Positions 1 through 12,330 of a stretch of 64,000 bases of DNA are shown here, in pieces; position 1 is the stretch's first letter; each line of letters starts with the position of its first letter. The notes below the pieces were generated by a model, which had not been told where the DNA came from, ran no database searches, and saw only the letters and a list, made by a program, of their open reading frames with translations. Source of the stretch: Tyto alba (taxonomy: Eukaryota > Chordata > Aves > Strigiformes > Tytonidae); assembly GCF_018691265.1 (NCBI RefSeq), contig NW_024881322.1, positions 1,984,001 through 2,048,000 of the forward strand. The letters are read 5' to 3'. The translations under genes and the position numbers were made by a program.

Positions 1-1951
1 TATGGGCAGGAAGCAAGACAAAGCCAGGCAACTGAGGAGGGTGCACTGTGCTGTGAGGGGAAAAGCTTGTAATATAAATGCTGCTGAAATATGAGGTAGT
101 TCAATCTCATTGAGATGAAGGCTTTAGTCCTGCTGGCACAGCTGTGTCAGGAAGGGATTTATTATATTTTTGTCATCATTGCTATGCTAGCAAAAGCCCT
201 AGTATACATGAAGTTACACCAGGGGAAAAAAAAGAAAAAAGGGGTTTTTTTCTTGGACAACTTAATTTGCTCGTGGAAGTGTTGTAAAACTGTACCTGCA
301 AAAGGCTTTTTTGCTGGTGTAAATTGTCTATGCTTGTATAACTATACCAATAAGCTATTACAAGAGACTACAAGGACTTGCTGAAAAAATGATCTGTCTG
401 AAGCTAAAGACAACAAGTAATCCTCAATATAAATTGCCTAATTCATACGATTGGACATGGTATGTAAAAAGTAAATACCAAATCCAGGGATGCCACAAGT
501 TTTTTTGGGGGGTTGTTTTTGGCTGTTTTTTTGGGTTTTTTTTTTTTTTTTTTTTTTTACCCATCCCTCTCATCATGTGGTCGCTTTTTGCCTAAAGTTC
601 AAGCTGAGAAAATTTCAAGACAGCGTCATGCAGACGTTTTTTACTCCTTGGGCATTTATTATCTCTGAGAAACTACTGGTGAGGCCTGAGATGGTGGGTC
701 CCAGAAAGCCCTGCTGCCAGACCGTGAGAAGTACCACTTTCTTGGGCAGAGCTGAGGGAGTCGTTCTTTGAAGACTCCCTCCCACATCTGTATACTGGGC
801 TTGAAGCCAAGCCTCTCTTCTGTAAAGAAACCTTGCTAAAATTTCTCATTTCATGCCCCTTTATGGAGAGAGACAGAGAATGTGAGGGAGACAGAGAAGG
901 AGATACGTGCCAAGCGTATTGAAGGAGCATAACAGAGTAGGCTCGTGATTTTGTGTGTTTGGGGATAAGGGGGCAGCAAGGAAGGAGAAAGTTTTATATT
1001 AATTAGCACCATATTTGCCATCCCTTCCTCCCACCTCAAAAGTGATAGGTTCTCCTCCTTCTCCTCGCCAAAACACATCTATATTTATTTTAGACAACTG
1101 TTTATGTTTGAGTCTTTTGAACTCGCAGAAGCACTTGAAATAAATGCACTTACAAATGTGCCTCCTGCCAGCCTTTGCCTAGTTTGCGTATGGACACTTA
1201 AAAGAGTTGAGGAATATGTCTTACAGATCTCAGAAATATGCTAAGTTCACAGTGGTGGCACCTGGAATAGCTTTAATCTTCCCTCCCCCTTAGCATACAG
1301 TGGAATTGCTAGTGTATTATTTGATAAACAGTCACCAATTAGTCGCTCCAATCCTTGCGAATTCAGCAACTGCTCTCCAGGGCCTCCAGGCAGCTTGTAT
1401 GCCGGTTCATGTGCTCGCCCCAGGTAGCTTTGAACTGAAGGAGTTTCCTTAATTGTTTTTGCCGCTGTGTCTGTTTAAAAGGTTTTCCTGCTCCTTTTGG
1501 TGAGCTAGGTGGTGTATTACAAACGCACGCTTGCTGTCTTACCTTTCCCCAGTGTGCCATTAGCAACATGAGTACATAATCCCCAAACCTAACGCTACGT
1601 CCTTCCGGTACCTCTGCACCGTGGGTAGAAACACCCACTTTGCACACCAAATTCGGGGTGGCCTTGATGAGTGGGAGCCGTGGGCGTGATGCTGCTTCAC
1701 TTCCTCAGTCTTTTATAGGTTTGGGTACTTATGGGGGGTCTTCGTGCATAGCCCTGCTGCCCCTGCTCTACACCTGGTTCACAGATAAATCAGATCTCAT
1801 TCATCTGCTGATCATAGGATGCAGGACAGGAAGGCGAGTTAGCCATCCTTGATAGATGTTAAATATTCTTGCAAATTCTGCTGAGCAGCAAGCTGTGGAT
1901 GGGAGAAGTGTCTCTCTGCTAACACTTTTTCCTTATTCTTTTGTCTTACAG
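1..1951. other. non-coding stretch, nothing recognised
   Basis: AT-rich sequence with several short chance open frames on both strands and no recognisable protein family. It holds a 23-nt T tract (536-558) and, at 232-254, a short A/T hairpin with a GGGG loop. The last 40 bases form the polypyrimidine tract of the acceptor described at 1952. Confidence 0.6.
536..558. repeat. poly-T tract (23 nt)
   Basis: Uninterrupted run of 23 T, preceded by shorter T runs broken by G. No retroposon body is recognisable on either side, so it is best read as a slippage-expanded homopolymer. Confidence 0.9.
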
Positions 1952-2400
1952 GTGCCTGTCGATGACTACAAAAACTGCTGCTGAAGCAAATTCTAGAGGA
2001 GGTGGCAGACCTATGGTTGTGGATCCTTTGCACATATAAATATTATTGTGTGTGTCTGTTTGACCATGGTAGGATATTTAATGTATCATAGAAATGAGTT
2101 TTGTACCTCCAGACTCAGTGTCACTCTCACCATAGATTCTTCCTTATAAACATTTTTTGCCTCATTTGAGCCTTTAAAAAAAAAAACAAAACAAACACCC
2201 TGGAAAAAAATGTAACTTCCTATGAAAAATATACCCTATTGTCATCTTCTGGGGAAAAAGGGAACTTTACTGTATCCACTGTTGTAAGTGAAATATGGTG
2301 TACAGCATGCTAAGTAACTGCTCAGTCAAATGTCTGTGTGAACCCTGAAATCCTCAGTAGAGGAAAATAATAAATATTTTTATTTTCTCCAAGAGCTTCC
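1952..2400 (+). other. candidate 3'-terminal exon (unidentified)
   Basis: A near-ideal splice acceptor ends at 1951: a TGCTAAC branch-point-like heptamer at about 1917-1923, then a long T/C tract, then ACAG. An AATAAA polyadenylation signal lies at 2369-2374, giving a terminal exon of about 0.4 kb. Two frames are short but open from the acceptor. One reads ten codons ending in Lys-Asn-Cys-Cys before TGA at 1982. The next reads about 28 codons ending ValAspProLeuHisIle before TAA. Neither is recognised. A non-coding transcript end is equally possible, and so is chance. No matching upstream exon is visible in the window. Confidence 0.25.
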
Positions 2401-2415
2401 CTGTAAAATTCTTCT

Positions 2416-2465
2416 AAAGATTTTCTTTATGAGACAACAAAAGATTTTCTTCATGAGACAACACA
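2416..2465. repeat. 24-bp tandem duplication
   Basis: Two adjacent copies of a 24-bp unit beginning AAGATTTTCTT and containing ATGAGACAAC. They differ by a T/C change and at the end. This is a recent local duplication with no evident function. Confidence 0.85.
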
Positions 2466-5400
2466 AAACAAGCAGACGTGTGCCTCTTCACTTAGCCTGG
2501 CGGCAGGGTTGTTGGGACTTTTGGCCAAGCACTCTGAAAATATTCCAAGTCTCCACAAAGATGAAGCCCATGTTGTTAACCAGGGATATGCCTCATCTGT
2601 GGTGAGCAGGAGACTCGAGTATTAGATGTTTCTATTTGAAGTCACACTGTCACCCCTTCATCACTTCCTCCAAAGAAACTGCAAAGACGACTGATGTGAA
2701 CATTCTCTGCTCACAAGGTCTGGGTAGAGAGTTGGGCAAAGCTGTTCATCTAAAGTAATTACCTTTTTTGTTTCCTTTCCTTACATGTGCAGTGACATCT
2801 TGCCTTTTGAAGTATATGCCATTTTTTTTTCCACATTACACTGTCTATGCTTCAGCATTTTCATTCTGATCTGTATATTTTCTTTTATAACCCTCTTAAT
2901 TTTCAAACAGATTTGGTTCTTTCAATCCTTCAAATGAATTGTTTGGCCTCCACACACAGAATCTTCTAGACTTGTTTTGAAGATTGTAGAGAAAAGCTGA
3001 TACCACAGCATAGTACATGCAGTACGGTGCATCATCTTGTAACCAGACTAAATAGCAAGGCATTACTCAGAAGGACAGGAGGTTAGATTTGTTGCTGCTA
3101 AGTTCTTAGCTGTTCAGCTTTAACACTGGTTTCTTTTTATGGAGTGCCTGTTTACTCTTGTATATTTTTATAGAGTAAAAGGGTGGTGGGGAGAATGAGG
3201 GTGTTATGTGCAGTAATGTTATAAATAACGTTGGCTCTCAGGTTATTTGCATTATATCCACTTGCCCGAATGCGTAAAGTTAAACAAAAAAGTCCTAAAA
3301 GGCAGAACAATGGCATGGATAAGAGGTCTAAAGGAAATGTTACAGAATATATTTATTGGGGAGCATTCCCTACCTAGCTAATAAGCCAGACAGAAAATTG
3401 CTTACTCCTCCCACAGCCTCAAACAGATCAAACAGATATTAACGCCTTAAAGATCCGGATGTAAGGAAGGAGGATTACTCAGCACCCATCACGTTGAACT
3501 GACAGGCAAACGGGGAGCATGACGGAGGCAGAGCTACATTTCCAGAGACAGTGACTCTAGGGTGGATGACATGATGAAATGCAGCTGTGACAGAGAAGGG
3601 GAAGCACACACATGGGGGTCGTTGTTGTTGTCGTCGTCCCTTTGCCCTGTGTGCTGTATACTTCGGGGTAAATAAACAAGAAGTGCTTACTTTTGCGCTG
3701 CGTTTCCATCGGTGTGGTGGTATTTGGTTCAATAATGAGACATTCAGTTACGTTGCCAACTCCTGAACAAACGAGGTGCAGGACAGGGATCCAGGGGCGA
3801 GTGGCTGAAGTTCCTCCCGCTGACCATGTGTGAACGCTTGCAGGGGAGAAGGATGCCGAGGTCCCGGTCCTGCAGCTGCCGGAACTGGAGAGGAGGCAGA
3901 CTCCAGTTTCAGGCAAGGAAGGCCTGAGCCCCGAGGAAGCAATGCTGCCGTTGTGAGGGCTGTCTGAAAGATTTCAGAGTATGTCTACGCCTGTGATTTT
4001 TTCCAGTGCTGGAATTTAATTTCTAAATTGTAATAACACCAGTGCATCCTTGTAATTTTATTTCATTTTTAAATTATGGCTATCATTTACAATAACCCTG
4101 CTGTCATATTGGCCTCTGGTATGGTTTCAGTAGTCTCCGACTCTCCGTTTAAGGTGATGGAAGTGAAGTTGGAGCATTCCATACAGGCTAGGTTTTCTTT
4201 CTTCCTCTCTCCTTCTTCCAAAATGCTGGTTGAGTCACTGGGATTCTTTTGGCTCGTTCTTTCCTAGCATTCATCCTAAAAGGTACACAGCATCCGGGTG
4301 ACCTTCCCTTACAGTAGAAGGATTAAATAAAACTCCTTGACAGAGCTGTGTTCTTGCAGCAGAGAGTATGAAAGACACTGTGTGCTCCTCATTTTTCCTG
4401 TCCTTCCTGGAGTGCTGATTCCCATCCCATAACAAAAATCTTAAATTCCTGCCTGGCAGCTGGGCCCTTGAAGCTGGGAATTCAAATTCTGTAGGGCTTT
4501 GAGGCAAGAGGAGCCCTCGAAGGACTTCTACAATAGCAGGGTATGTTCTGCTTCTCAGAAATAATACAGAAACACCTGTGAATCCGCATGGGTGCAGGGC
4601 AAATCTGCAAAGGCAAGCGGGTCAATATTGGAGCTAGCAAAGCCCTGTGAGAAGAAGTGGTTTGGCTAAGGGCTATGACTTGAGCACGCACTGCAGAGTG
4701 CTCCAGCAGCAAACCTCTGCTAGATCGATTGGTCCCATATGTCAGAGGACTTTGATTTGTGACTGGGTTTAGCAGTGATGTGAGGCTTGCGTCTCTTCTG
4801 TAAATGCTGCTGAAAACAGTGCTTCAGCTGAGAATCAGTTACAGGCGTAGTTAGTTAATTCAGTGATATATTTAAGTAACACTTTACATCTGGACTTGGC
4901 AACCGACTTGAAATCCTCATTTAAAAACAATAGTAAAGTACCGGAGAGATTCTGGCATGATGTAGCCAACCCGCATTTTTTTGTACAATGAGAGCTGATG
5001 TTTCAGTGGTCTCCTAGCACGGAGAACGTGTTGGAGGAGTCATGAGTAATTGGAAACAAAATGCTGTGAGTGACAGGCCTTCAACAAAGCTCTGGACAAA
5101 AGATTACAGAAACTCCAGTGTTGTGGAGCGACAGGCAAAATACTGTTATGGCTGAAAGTTGGGGAGGAGAGGAAAAAGAGAGAGTTAGGCTAATCCGCTG
5201 GGGTAGAAAGAGACCAATGTTGGGCTTTGGACATCTGCAAATTAACTAAGAATCCTGATGTTAACCCATGTATTGCTGCCATTGAGAGAGGGCTGGAGTC
5301 ATGAAGTTGCAAAATCTGTAGTGGATATACTTCGTCTGTTCAGGAGCAGTAAGGACTATGAAGACCTTCAGAGAATTGTAAAGTTTTCCACCAAGTGAGC

Positions 5401-5580
5401 AGAACAGTGATGGATAAAGATCAGTGGTGAATAAAGAAAGTAAGACTGAGTGTGAACAGTCAGTCCTGCTGGATCCAGAAGAACCGGGTATGAGAGATCA
5501 GTGGTGACACTTGCTCAAATTACAACCACAGTCAAACCCCAAATGTGATATTAGGTTGCATATCATTCAAGACTACTAAG
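2466..5580. other. non-coding stretch, nothing recognised
   Basis: Ordinary mixed-composition sequence. Open frames at 3475-3942 (minus) and 4271-4712 (minus) overlap one another in different frames and show no family motif, so they are treated as chance. No RNA gene or recognisable repeat was seen. Confidence 0.5.
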
Positions 5581-5589
5581 AAATAGAGT

Positions 5590-5900
5590 AACTGGGAGAG
5601 TATTATACAGGCTTTTGTACACAGCTGTGCCTGTGGTCTCAGCTAGAACACAGGGTGCAATTTTGGCCTCCCGAGCTCAAAAAGGATGTGGCTGAAATCC
5701 CCAAGGGGGATTGGGAAAAGGGTGACAAGAACATTCAAGAACCTGGGAAAACTCCTACCAGAAAAGGGACCAAAAGTTTAGCCTTACAAGGTAGAGAAAA
5801 GGAGAAACGATACAAGTATGGAGGATACTGCTTATGTTTGAGATGAGAGATCAGGAACTTACTCTCTTCTCATCCTGTGGCATTGGCCCACAGGGGCACG
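5590..5900 (+). mobile_element. very degraded CR1/L3-like LINE fragment (tentative)
   Basis: The stretch around 5620-5700 resembles the CR1/L3 region in which a 'leading to a total of ... tactgtgtgcagttctgg' phrase precedes an 'aaggatgtggctgaa' phrase: here CAGGGTGCAATTTTGGCCTC is followed by AAAAAGGATGTGGCTGAAA. Divergence is high, there is no open frame and neither end can be placed. It may be one of the oldest CR1-clade copies in the window. Alignment to CR1/L3 consensus sequences would decide. Confidence 0.35.
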
Positions 5901-6199
5901 GGATGAAACTTCACAACTGTTCAAAAATAAACTAATTATGACTAACTGGGGAGGTGATATTAACAGTTCAGGCTTCGTATTGTAAACTCAACTTTAAGAG
6001 GGGGAAAAGATAGGTGGCAGCTGCAGTCCTACAAAGGCCTAACTGCTGATAAGTGTCTCTCTTCAGAGGGAGTTCCCTAGTTACTTCATGCTCTAGTTTT
6101 CAAACTGTTACTTGAATTTTTCCTGATTCATTCCTCTTCTGAAATCCTGTTTACATTCTGAAAGGGGAGTTAATAATTCAGTGTACTGTGCTCATTCAC

Positions 6200-6217
6200 A
6201 AAAAAAAAAAAAAAAAA
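6200..6217. repeat. poly-A tract (18 nt)
   Basis: Run of 18 A. The preceding sequence shows no retroposon or polyadenylation signal at the proper distance. Confidence 0.9.
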
Positions 6218-7052
6218 GCCTTTGATAGAGATGTCTAATGCTTGTGCTGTTACAGTGTCATTCAGCTACTGTGCAACTTTAAAATGTCTTTTCTAAGATG
6301 TAATATCTCATGATTCTAGTTTGTGTGCTTTGGAAGAAAATTAGGCATTTAATTGCTTGATTAGCTGGCCTAAAGCCACTTACTTAGATGCATATGAAAC
6401 AAATGTGTGTGTATGGGTGTTTGTGTGCACGCAGACATGAATTTATAGTGAAACATGGTAGGGGATTGCTCAGTAGGATGCAAATAGGAATAACACAGTT
6501 GTAGGGGTCTTTTTCAGTGGCTTTCATGACCTTCTTTCAGGGTTGTACGCAGATGGCTCTTTCCCCAGTGGGTCCTAGTCCCCTTCACAGTGTCAGAAGG
6601 ACGGCTGCTGCTTTGAGAGGTTGTTCCTTGAAGCAGAGTCATCATTTTTATCTTCCTTTCCCTTTCCCAAATATTCTGCTGCGGGTCCGTGTCCACACAT
6701 TCCTTGTGCCACGGCAGTGCACAAGGTAAATTTTCCTAGAGGCATGATGCAGCTCTAAAGTAACGTCTCTGTTGACGATAAACTTGCTGGAGACCATAGA
6801 AGCTAATGCACGGACTTAGATATTTTTGCACTTCTTGGAAGACAGATTTTAATCTAAACATCCATGTGCCCTTTGTATTGATTTGAAGTATATGGAGACA
6901 TTGAACAGCTGATCTCAGAAAAGATCTGTCATACAGAGCTTTCCCTCTGTTTAGCTTGCTCTGAACAGCTCTCAGGAAATTAGATACTTTTTAAAACTAA
7001 GATGAATGAAAATTCTGAAGCCTGAATCTTCTCTGTGACAGAAAGATTTTTC

Positions 7053-7074
7053 TTTTTTTTTTTTTTTTTTTTTT
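7053..7074. repeat. poly-T tract (22 nt)
   Basis: Run of 22 T following TTTTTC. Simple homopolymer. Confidence 0.9.
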
Positions 7075-7588
7075 CTTAAAGAAACATAAATAAATTGGTT
7101 AAATTTTTAAATATAAATACTGGTAAGGACCACTCAGGCTTGTAAGCAGGGAAGTATTTATTTTAGAATGGTATATTTTTTCAAAGATCAATTACTAAAT
7201 TATTAATTTTTCCCCGTTCTCCATTTTATTACAGCTTTAATTTCTAGGTGGCTAGAATGATTAATGGGATGTGCTGGGTTAATGCCTTGAGTTTGGCTAC
7301 TCAAATGATAGAAGCAGCTTTGTGCAAAGCTTTTAGTGTGGGTGCAAGATTGGAAGATATTTTGAAGGCAGCAGATTGGCCATGGCACTTCCACTTCCCT
7401 CAATTTAGCCATAAATCAATTGTGAATGATTTTCCTACAGTAATTTTTCATAGTTTGAACTTGGGTAATGAACATCCCTGTCCAGGAGTGAAATTGTGAT
7501 TTTTCTAGATCTTGTTGAAGACGTGATCAGGATTTATGAAGGGTGACGATGTAAACCCCTTACATTTTCCTCTCTGTTGTTTGCCTCT

Positions 7589-7660
7589 TCACCCCTTCCT
7601 TCCTTCCTGCCTTCTTCCCTCCCTGCCTTCTTCCTCCTTTCCTCCCTTCCCCGCACCTCC
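7589..7660. repeat. polypyrimidine (CCTT-rich) tract
   Basis: About 70 bases almost purely C and T, built from CCTT, CCCT and CTTC units. This strand asymmetry can form triplex DNA, and the tract explains the proline/serine/leucine-rich chance peptides in this area. Confidence 0.85.
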
Positions 7661-8468
7661 CAACCCAAGGAGCTTTCAACTGCCCACAGAGTACAGCCGT
7701 TGCATGACAGTGGCTCTTACTGCACGGACAGTCATTTATCCGTGGCCGATAGCAGGAAACGGCAATAACCCCGATGGATACGAGGTGGTTCAGATCAAGG
7801 AACAGTAGGATGTGAGCAACTTCCTACAGTTCTGAACATTTTTTTTCCCTCTTAAACTATTGCATTTGCTTTTACCATTGCTTGATATCAAACTACAGTT
7901 CTGCTTAAAAAGGAACTTTGTAGAAATGACCTTGTGGAGTCTTATATTCATTTTGTCCCCTCCTCAGCTCCTCTATCAAATGCTCAGGTTGAAAACAAAA
8001 GGATACTTTGGTTTGTTTGTTGTTTTCCTGGCAGTCCCCAAATCTTCTCTGGACTCCGAAGCTCAAAGGTAGAGCCATTTCTTCCCTCTGTCCCCCTTTC
8101 TCCTCATCTTTGCCTTGGACTAAAGTGAAGCTGCCAGTACTGCGTAACCCCTGTCTGCTCATGGTGCCCTTTGTACCAGCACGGCAAACCTACTTGACAA
8201 CCACAGTGGAATACTGCATTTATGTATTGTGCAATATTCTGCAATACTGTATTTCTGCCTTGCTTGGCTGGTAGCCGTGATGTTGAGTTGCAATTTATTA
8301 GCCCTGGAGCAGAAAGCGTTTCCTTGAGAAGGACCAGCTAGGTCTCTCAGATGCATTTGGCAAGTCATACGTTAATAAGCGCTTTTGGTTTTCATCCAAT
8401 AATAAATACACATACACATGCAAACTCATTTGGCTGCAGTCTGCCTGAAATTAAGTTGCAGATTGTAT

Positions 8469-8484
8469 CTGGCCCTTGGGCCAG
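8469..8484. repeat. perfect 7-bp inverted repeat
   Basis: CTGGCCC and GGGCCAG are separated by TT. It lies 16 bp before a second perfect inverted repeat at 8501-8519, so the two together could form adjacent small cruciforms or hairpins. Confidence 0.85.
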
Positions 8485-8500
8485 GAATTCCTTGTTCCTG

Positions 8501-8519
8501 TATTAGACAGTGTCTAATA
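8501..8519. repeat. perfect 9-bp inverted repeat
   Basis: TATTAGACA and TGTCTAATA are separated by a single G. Near-palindromes this long are uncommon by chance. It could be a dimeric protein site or simply fortuitous. Confidence 0.9.
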
Positions 8520-8844
8520 GTAGTTGAAAGAGAAAATTTTTAGAAATCATTTTGCGAGTGACTCTGGAGAGACAATGAATGTAAATCCTTGCAGGCTTAC
8601 AAAGACTGCAGTCAGAATACTGAGTGAAACTCAGAGTGTGACATAGCGGTTCCTCCCTACATCAGAAGCTTCAGAGATTTAGTATTCAAAAGAATGTGGG
8701 AAATCGGGTCATTTCTGTACAGTTTAGGAAAGATCTGAGGTTACCAACTTTCTTGCTTTAGCCATGCAGAACCTCTGAGTCTGGATTAGCAGGAGATCTG
8801 AACAGGATTTTCCTCTGCATTTAACATGAAAATCTAACAAATTT
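8520..8844. other. non-coding stretch, nothing recognised
   Basis: Mixed-composition sequence with no open frame, repeat or structural signal that I can support. Confidence 0.5.
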
Positions 8845-8935
8845 CCTTGAACTCAGTGGGTGAAATTTGGCCACCATTGCAATGGATGTCGATTTTTCCA
8901 TTGCCTTTTGTTGGAATAGGTTATCGCCCAATAAA
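8845..8935 (+). repeat. ancient sauropsid interspersed repeat (tentative)
   Basis: The phrase GGGTGAAATTTGGCC, followed by two CCATTG-containing blocks in inverted arrangement, resembles a palindromic repeat frequent in turtle and crocodile genomes. That repeat contains GGTGAAATCCTGGCCCCATT and TGACTTCAATGG motifs. The resemblance comes from memory of the motif, and the family name is not assigned. Confidence 0.4.
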
Positions 8936-11900
8936 CATAAAAACAAAGGAGAATCTTTAGGTCTTAAACGTAGTTATTTCTGTCAGGATATAGTTATTGT
9001 AAGACTTTTTAATATCTTATTTTAAGAAAAGCAGTTTAGCTTTCCTGCTCAGAAGTAAATTTTCTGCCTTTTAAAAATGGCTAAAATTTACTTTTCAGTA
9101 ATTACCACTTAGAGTGACACCTTTAAGGATCTGAAGGTGGAGTTAATTACCATCAAATAAATACGTAATCGTTATCCTTCCTGCAAGAAGTTTGAGTTTC
9201 TGTTATTCTTACCCCCCTTTATTTTTTTTGTGAGTAATACAAAAGGGAGTTGCTGTAACAATTTTATAGTCCCCAAATAGTTTTCAGAGTTTATGGGATA
9301 GTATTTTATAACTACATTCTGTAAGCAGTGGTGTCTTTTGGAATGGCCATGAAATGTTATAGCAGAGATTTCAAAAAGACAGGGTCTTGGCATAGATTTC
9401 TGCAGGGAGAAATAATGACTTTGGACTGGTTTTGAGCATGCCTCATGCCAGAGGTGGCCCCAGAGCTGCCTGGTTTTGTAGGCTGATGGGTCTGCTTCAT
9501 CAGGTGGGAATTAGTAGATGTAAGAACAGCCAGAAACAGGTCAGACTGAAAAGCCCAGGTTGCCTGTGCCCACCTTCAGCACTGGGAAGTGGTGGATGCT
9601 CAGTGAGCTTATGTTGATACCTTGTTCTTATACTTTCCCAGATTCGGGAACTTCATAAGCCAGAGGGTACAATAACAGAGTAGCAGTGGGGGGGGGGGGG
9701 GGGGGAGGGAAGAAAAAAAAAGCAACATCTGGTTTCTCTTTCTGTATTGCAAGGCTCTGAAGGAAGTCTTCCTTTATCTTTTTTTTTTCACAACGCCCCT
9801 GTCTCAGTAATTGCCCTGCTAGAAATTAGTACAACCTGACACTATTTTTACACAGAGCATGAAAGCAGTTAATATGTGAGTTACATGCAAGAAAATCTGA
9901 CTGGGAAGAGGCTGAAGGAAAAGGAGAGAGTTAAAGAGGCTGTAAGATAAAGGCATGTATAGTTTCTTACTGTATTTTATTCTTAATTACTCTTTCGGAT
10001 ACTTCCCCTTTCCAGCATCTCAACGTGCAAGGTAAATCTATTTTACCCTGCGTGAATGCCTACTAAGTTGGATGTTTGTTTCTTTTCTCTACATCTGTTT
10101 GTTCAAACAACCCCAGGCCAACATTTTGTGTTAGTGTAGAATTTGCCCAAGATGTAGTAAATTTTGGCAAGGAAAAAAAAAATCTAATGGTATAATAGCA
10201 GTGTAAGTTTTAAGGCATAAATCGATGGTTCATATAAAGATTATAAGACATTTTGGTTGCAGGCTGGTAACGATGCTCCCAGTACATTACAGAAGTCTAG
10301 CTTGCAGTTGTCAGCATTCCAGAGTTTCACCCACTAAGTCATTAATTTGTTCTCATGTCTGGAAGATTTAGCATGCCACTATAGTTTTTTGAATATTAAT
10401 TTTTTAATATGTTTTAAAGAAATTGTAACTAAACTATTTTTTGGTAATAGAACCCCCCAAATATCTGAGACTCCATTTCTTCTGTTGAATGCCAAAATCT
10501 AGACTAGTATTATTTGCATATTCAGCTGGCTGAAAAGTAACAGTTACACCCAGAGTTGAAGCCTGATGAAAAATCAGACTGAAAAATATCATACATTGAA
10601 AAATACAGGCACCTCGTTTTCTACGCATGTCTGAAACTGAACATAAAGTATCGCTGGTTGTCACGTGATAAGATGGACTCTGCTGTATTATCTCACAAAA
10701 CATATTTGTCCAGTTTCTAAGAGGAACAGATTAAGATATTTGAACACCTCGGTTAGACTTCTTAGAGGTTGGCTTGAAGTTACTGAACATATGGTGTTTT
10801 GGGTAAACAGAGAGCCACTAAGAAGCTATTTGAAATCTTTTGGAATATATACACCAATCACATTCCCACTGGGATCTGACACTATTGCATGGAGCTCAGA
10901 TCACGTAACTGCTGCTTAACCAGATCTAAAAAAGGGAGCAACTAGCCTGAGCTAATTCTCTGGGTTCCCTCTACAGTCAAGGAGTTAAGGAGGTAAATTC
11001 ATTGCACTTGGTTTAGAAGCCTGTGATGGAATTCAATGAATCTTCAGCTGCCTTCAGTGTCCTCACTTACTATAACAGGAATTATCAGGCTAGCCTAGGA
11101 CACATGCCTTAAATCTGAAATAAAGCAAGTTAGGCGATACAAATCCTGTCCCAAACATACTGCTTTCCTGCAATGTGACCTGGGTGGAGCTGTGGTGAAA
11201 CGAACCGGTGTTTGTGTCGCCTGACAATTGTTATCCAGTGTAAACTGCATAGAAAAATGTTCAGGACAAGGGATGTCCAAAATACAGGATGGGGAATGGA
11301 TTCCAGGGAGCCGCGGGATTGCAGCATCTGAAAACTGCTGGAGAAGTTTGGGCGGTTAGAGCTGCCAGACAGCAATTAAGCCTAGCAACACGGGCTGTTT
11401 GCTGTCGAGACTGAAGCATATGAGTTGAGTACACCCTGTTCTAGGGGGAAGTTCACGGGCTGGCTGTTTTGCTTTTGTTGAACAGAAATTCCAAGATGAA
11501 GGAAATACCCAGAGTTTGCGCTTCCCTTTCTGCTTGGCGACTGTCACTAAGGCAAGGGTCCGGGGGCGCTGCCGTTTGACTCGAGGCGGTGTAAGGGCAG
11601 GCTGATCTTTGCTCTAAGGCTGCGTGGGCGGCAGCGAGCAGCGCTCCTCCTATCAAAGCGGCGTTCTCGTGGACTTCAGTGGCACCACATTTAGGCTGGC
11701 ATTGAGGTTTGCTTTTGACAGAAATTGAGATGACAGTAACGGATGCTCTGTTTGTCCAGAGTGTTCAGAAAGACAAGATTTGGGGGGGAGAAGGGAACCG
11801 GGTGCATACTGGACAAACAGAAATTAGCAATTTTAGCGTACCTTGCCCTTCCTCCCTTTCAAAACTAGGTGTTTCTAACAGTGACCTACACACAGGAGTC

Positions 11901-12264
11901 CTTCGGATGGAGGGATGAATGCTTGTGGGCTTTATAGCCTTTATAACTTTATAGCCTGCAGTTATCAGTAGGCTCACAGTAAAATGAAGTTCTTATTTAA
12001 AACAATTGTTATGCACTGCATCCACACAGTCACAAAGGCAATGTATCAAATTAAACTGTTTTTCTATGTCCCTCTATTTCTATTGTTTCAGACCTGGTCT
12101 AAAGGTCTGCTCCATCGTATTGTGAGAAAAGAAACAGGACCTTGGCTGGTTGCTTTCCTTCCCTCCGGGTTAGCCGATGCCAGGGTACCCGCACCGAAAC
12201 GGCAGAACATGATCAGGACGTGCTCAGGCGCAAGGAGCTGCTCTGAGCTGGGTTAGGTACCAAT
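8936..12264. other. non-coding stretch with an 18-nt G tract
   Basis: AT-rich sequence with no recognisable coding content. It includes the poly-G tract at 9688-9705. The sequence around 11520-11680 is somewhat richer in G, C and CpG, and minus-strand open frames at 11095-11656 overlap there. None shows a family motif. Confidence 0.5.
9688..9705 (+). repeat. poly-G tract (18 nt), G-quadruplex capable
   Basis: Uninterrupted run of 18 G followed by AGGGA and then nine A. A run this long can fold into an intramolecular G-quadruplex and is prone to length errors in sequencing, so the exact count is uncertain. Confidence 0.85.
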
Positions 12265-12330
12265 GGCCTCTGGGCAACAGTTGCTGTACGCAAGTCACCT
12301 AATTTCTGCAACAAAGATGAAGGTCTGCAG
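12265..12330 (+). mobile_element. degraded MIR-type SINE core (tentative)
   Basis: TTGCTGTA, then GCAAGTCACCTAATTTCTG, matches the core of MIR/CORE-SINEs (TTGCTGTGTGACCTTGGGC followed by AAGTCACTTAATTTCTCTG), with a deletion in between. The tRNA-like head and the tail are not recognisable. It is a probable fossil of the same class as the clearer copy at 24150. Confidence 0.5.

Larger units (their letters stand above)
5900..8468. other. non-coding stretch with homopolymers
   Basis: AT-rich sequence containing an 18-nt A tract (6200-6217), a 22-nt T tract (7053-7074) and a T/C-rich tract (7589-7660). Small open frames occur on both strands between 7200 and 8370 without recognisable content. 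Confidence 0.5.

Noticed and set aside
92..100. TGAGGTAGT, identical to the 5' end of let-7 microRNA
   Set aside because: Bases after the seed do not match let-7 and no extended precursor hairpin can be drawn. The nine-base match is chance.
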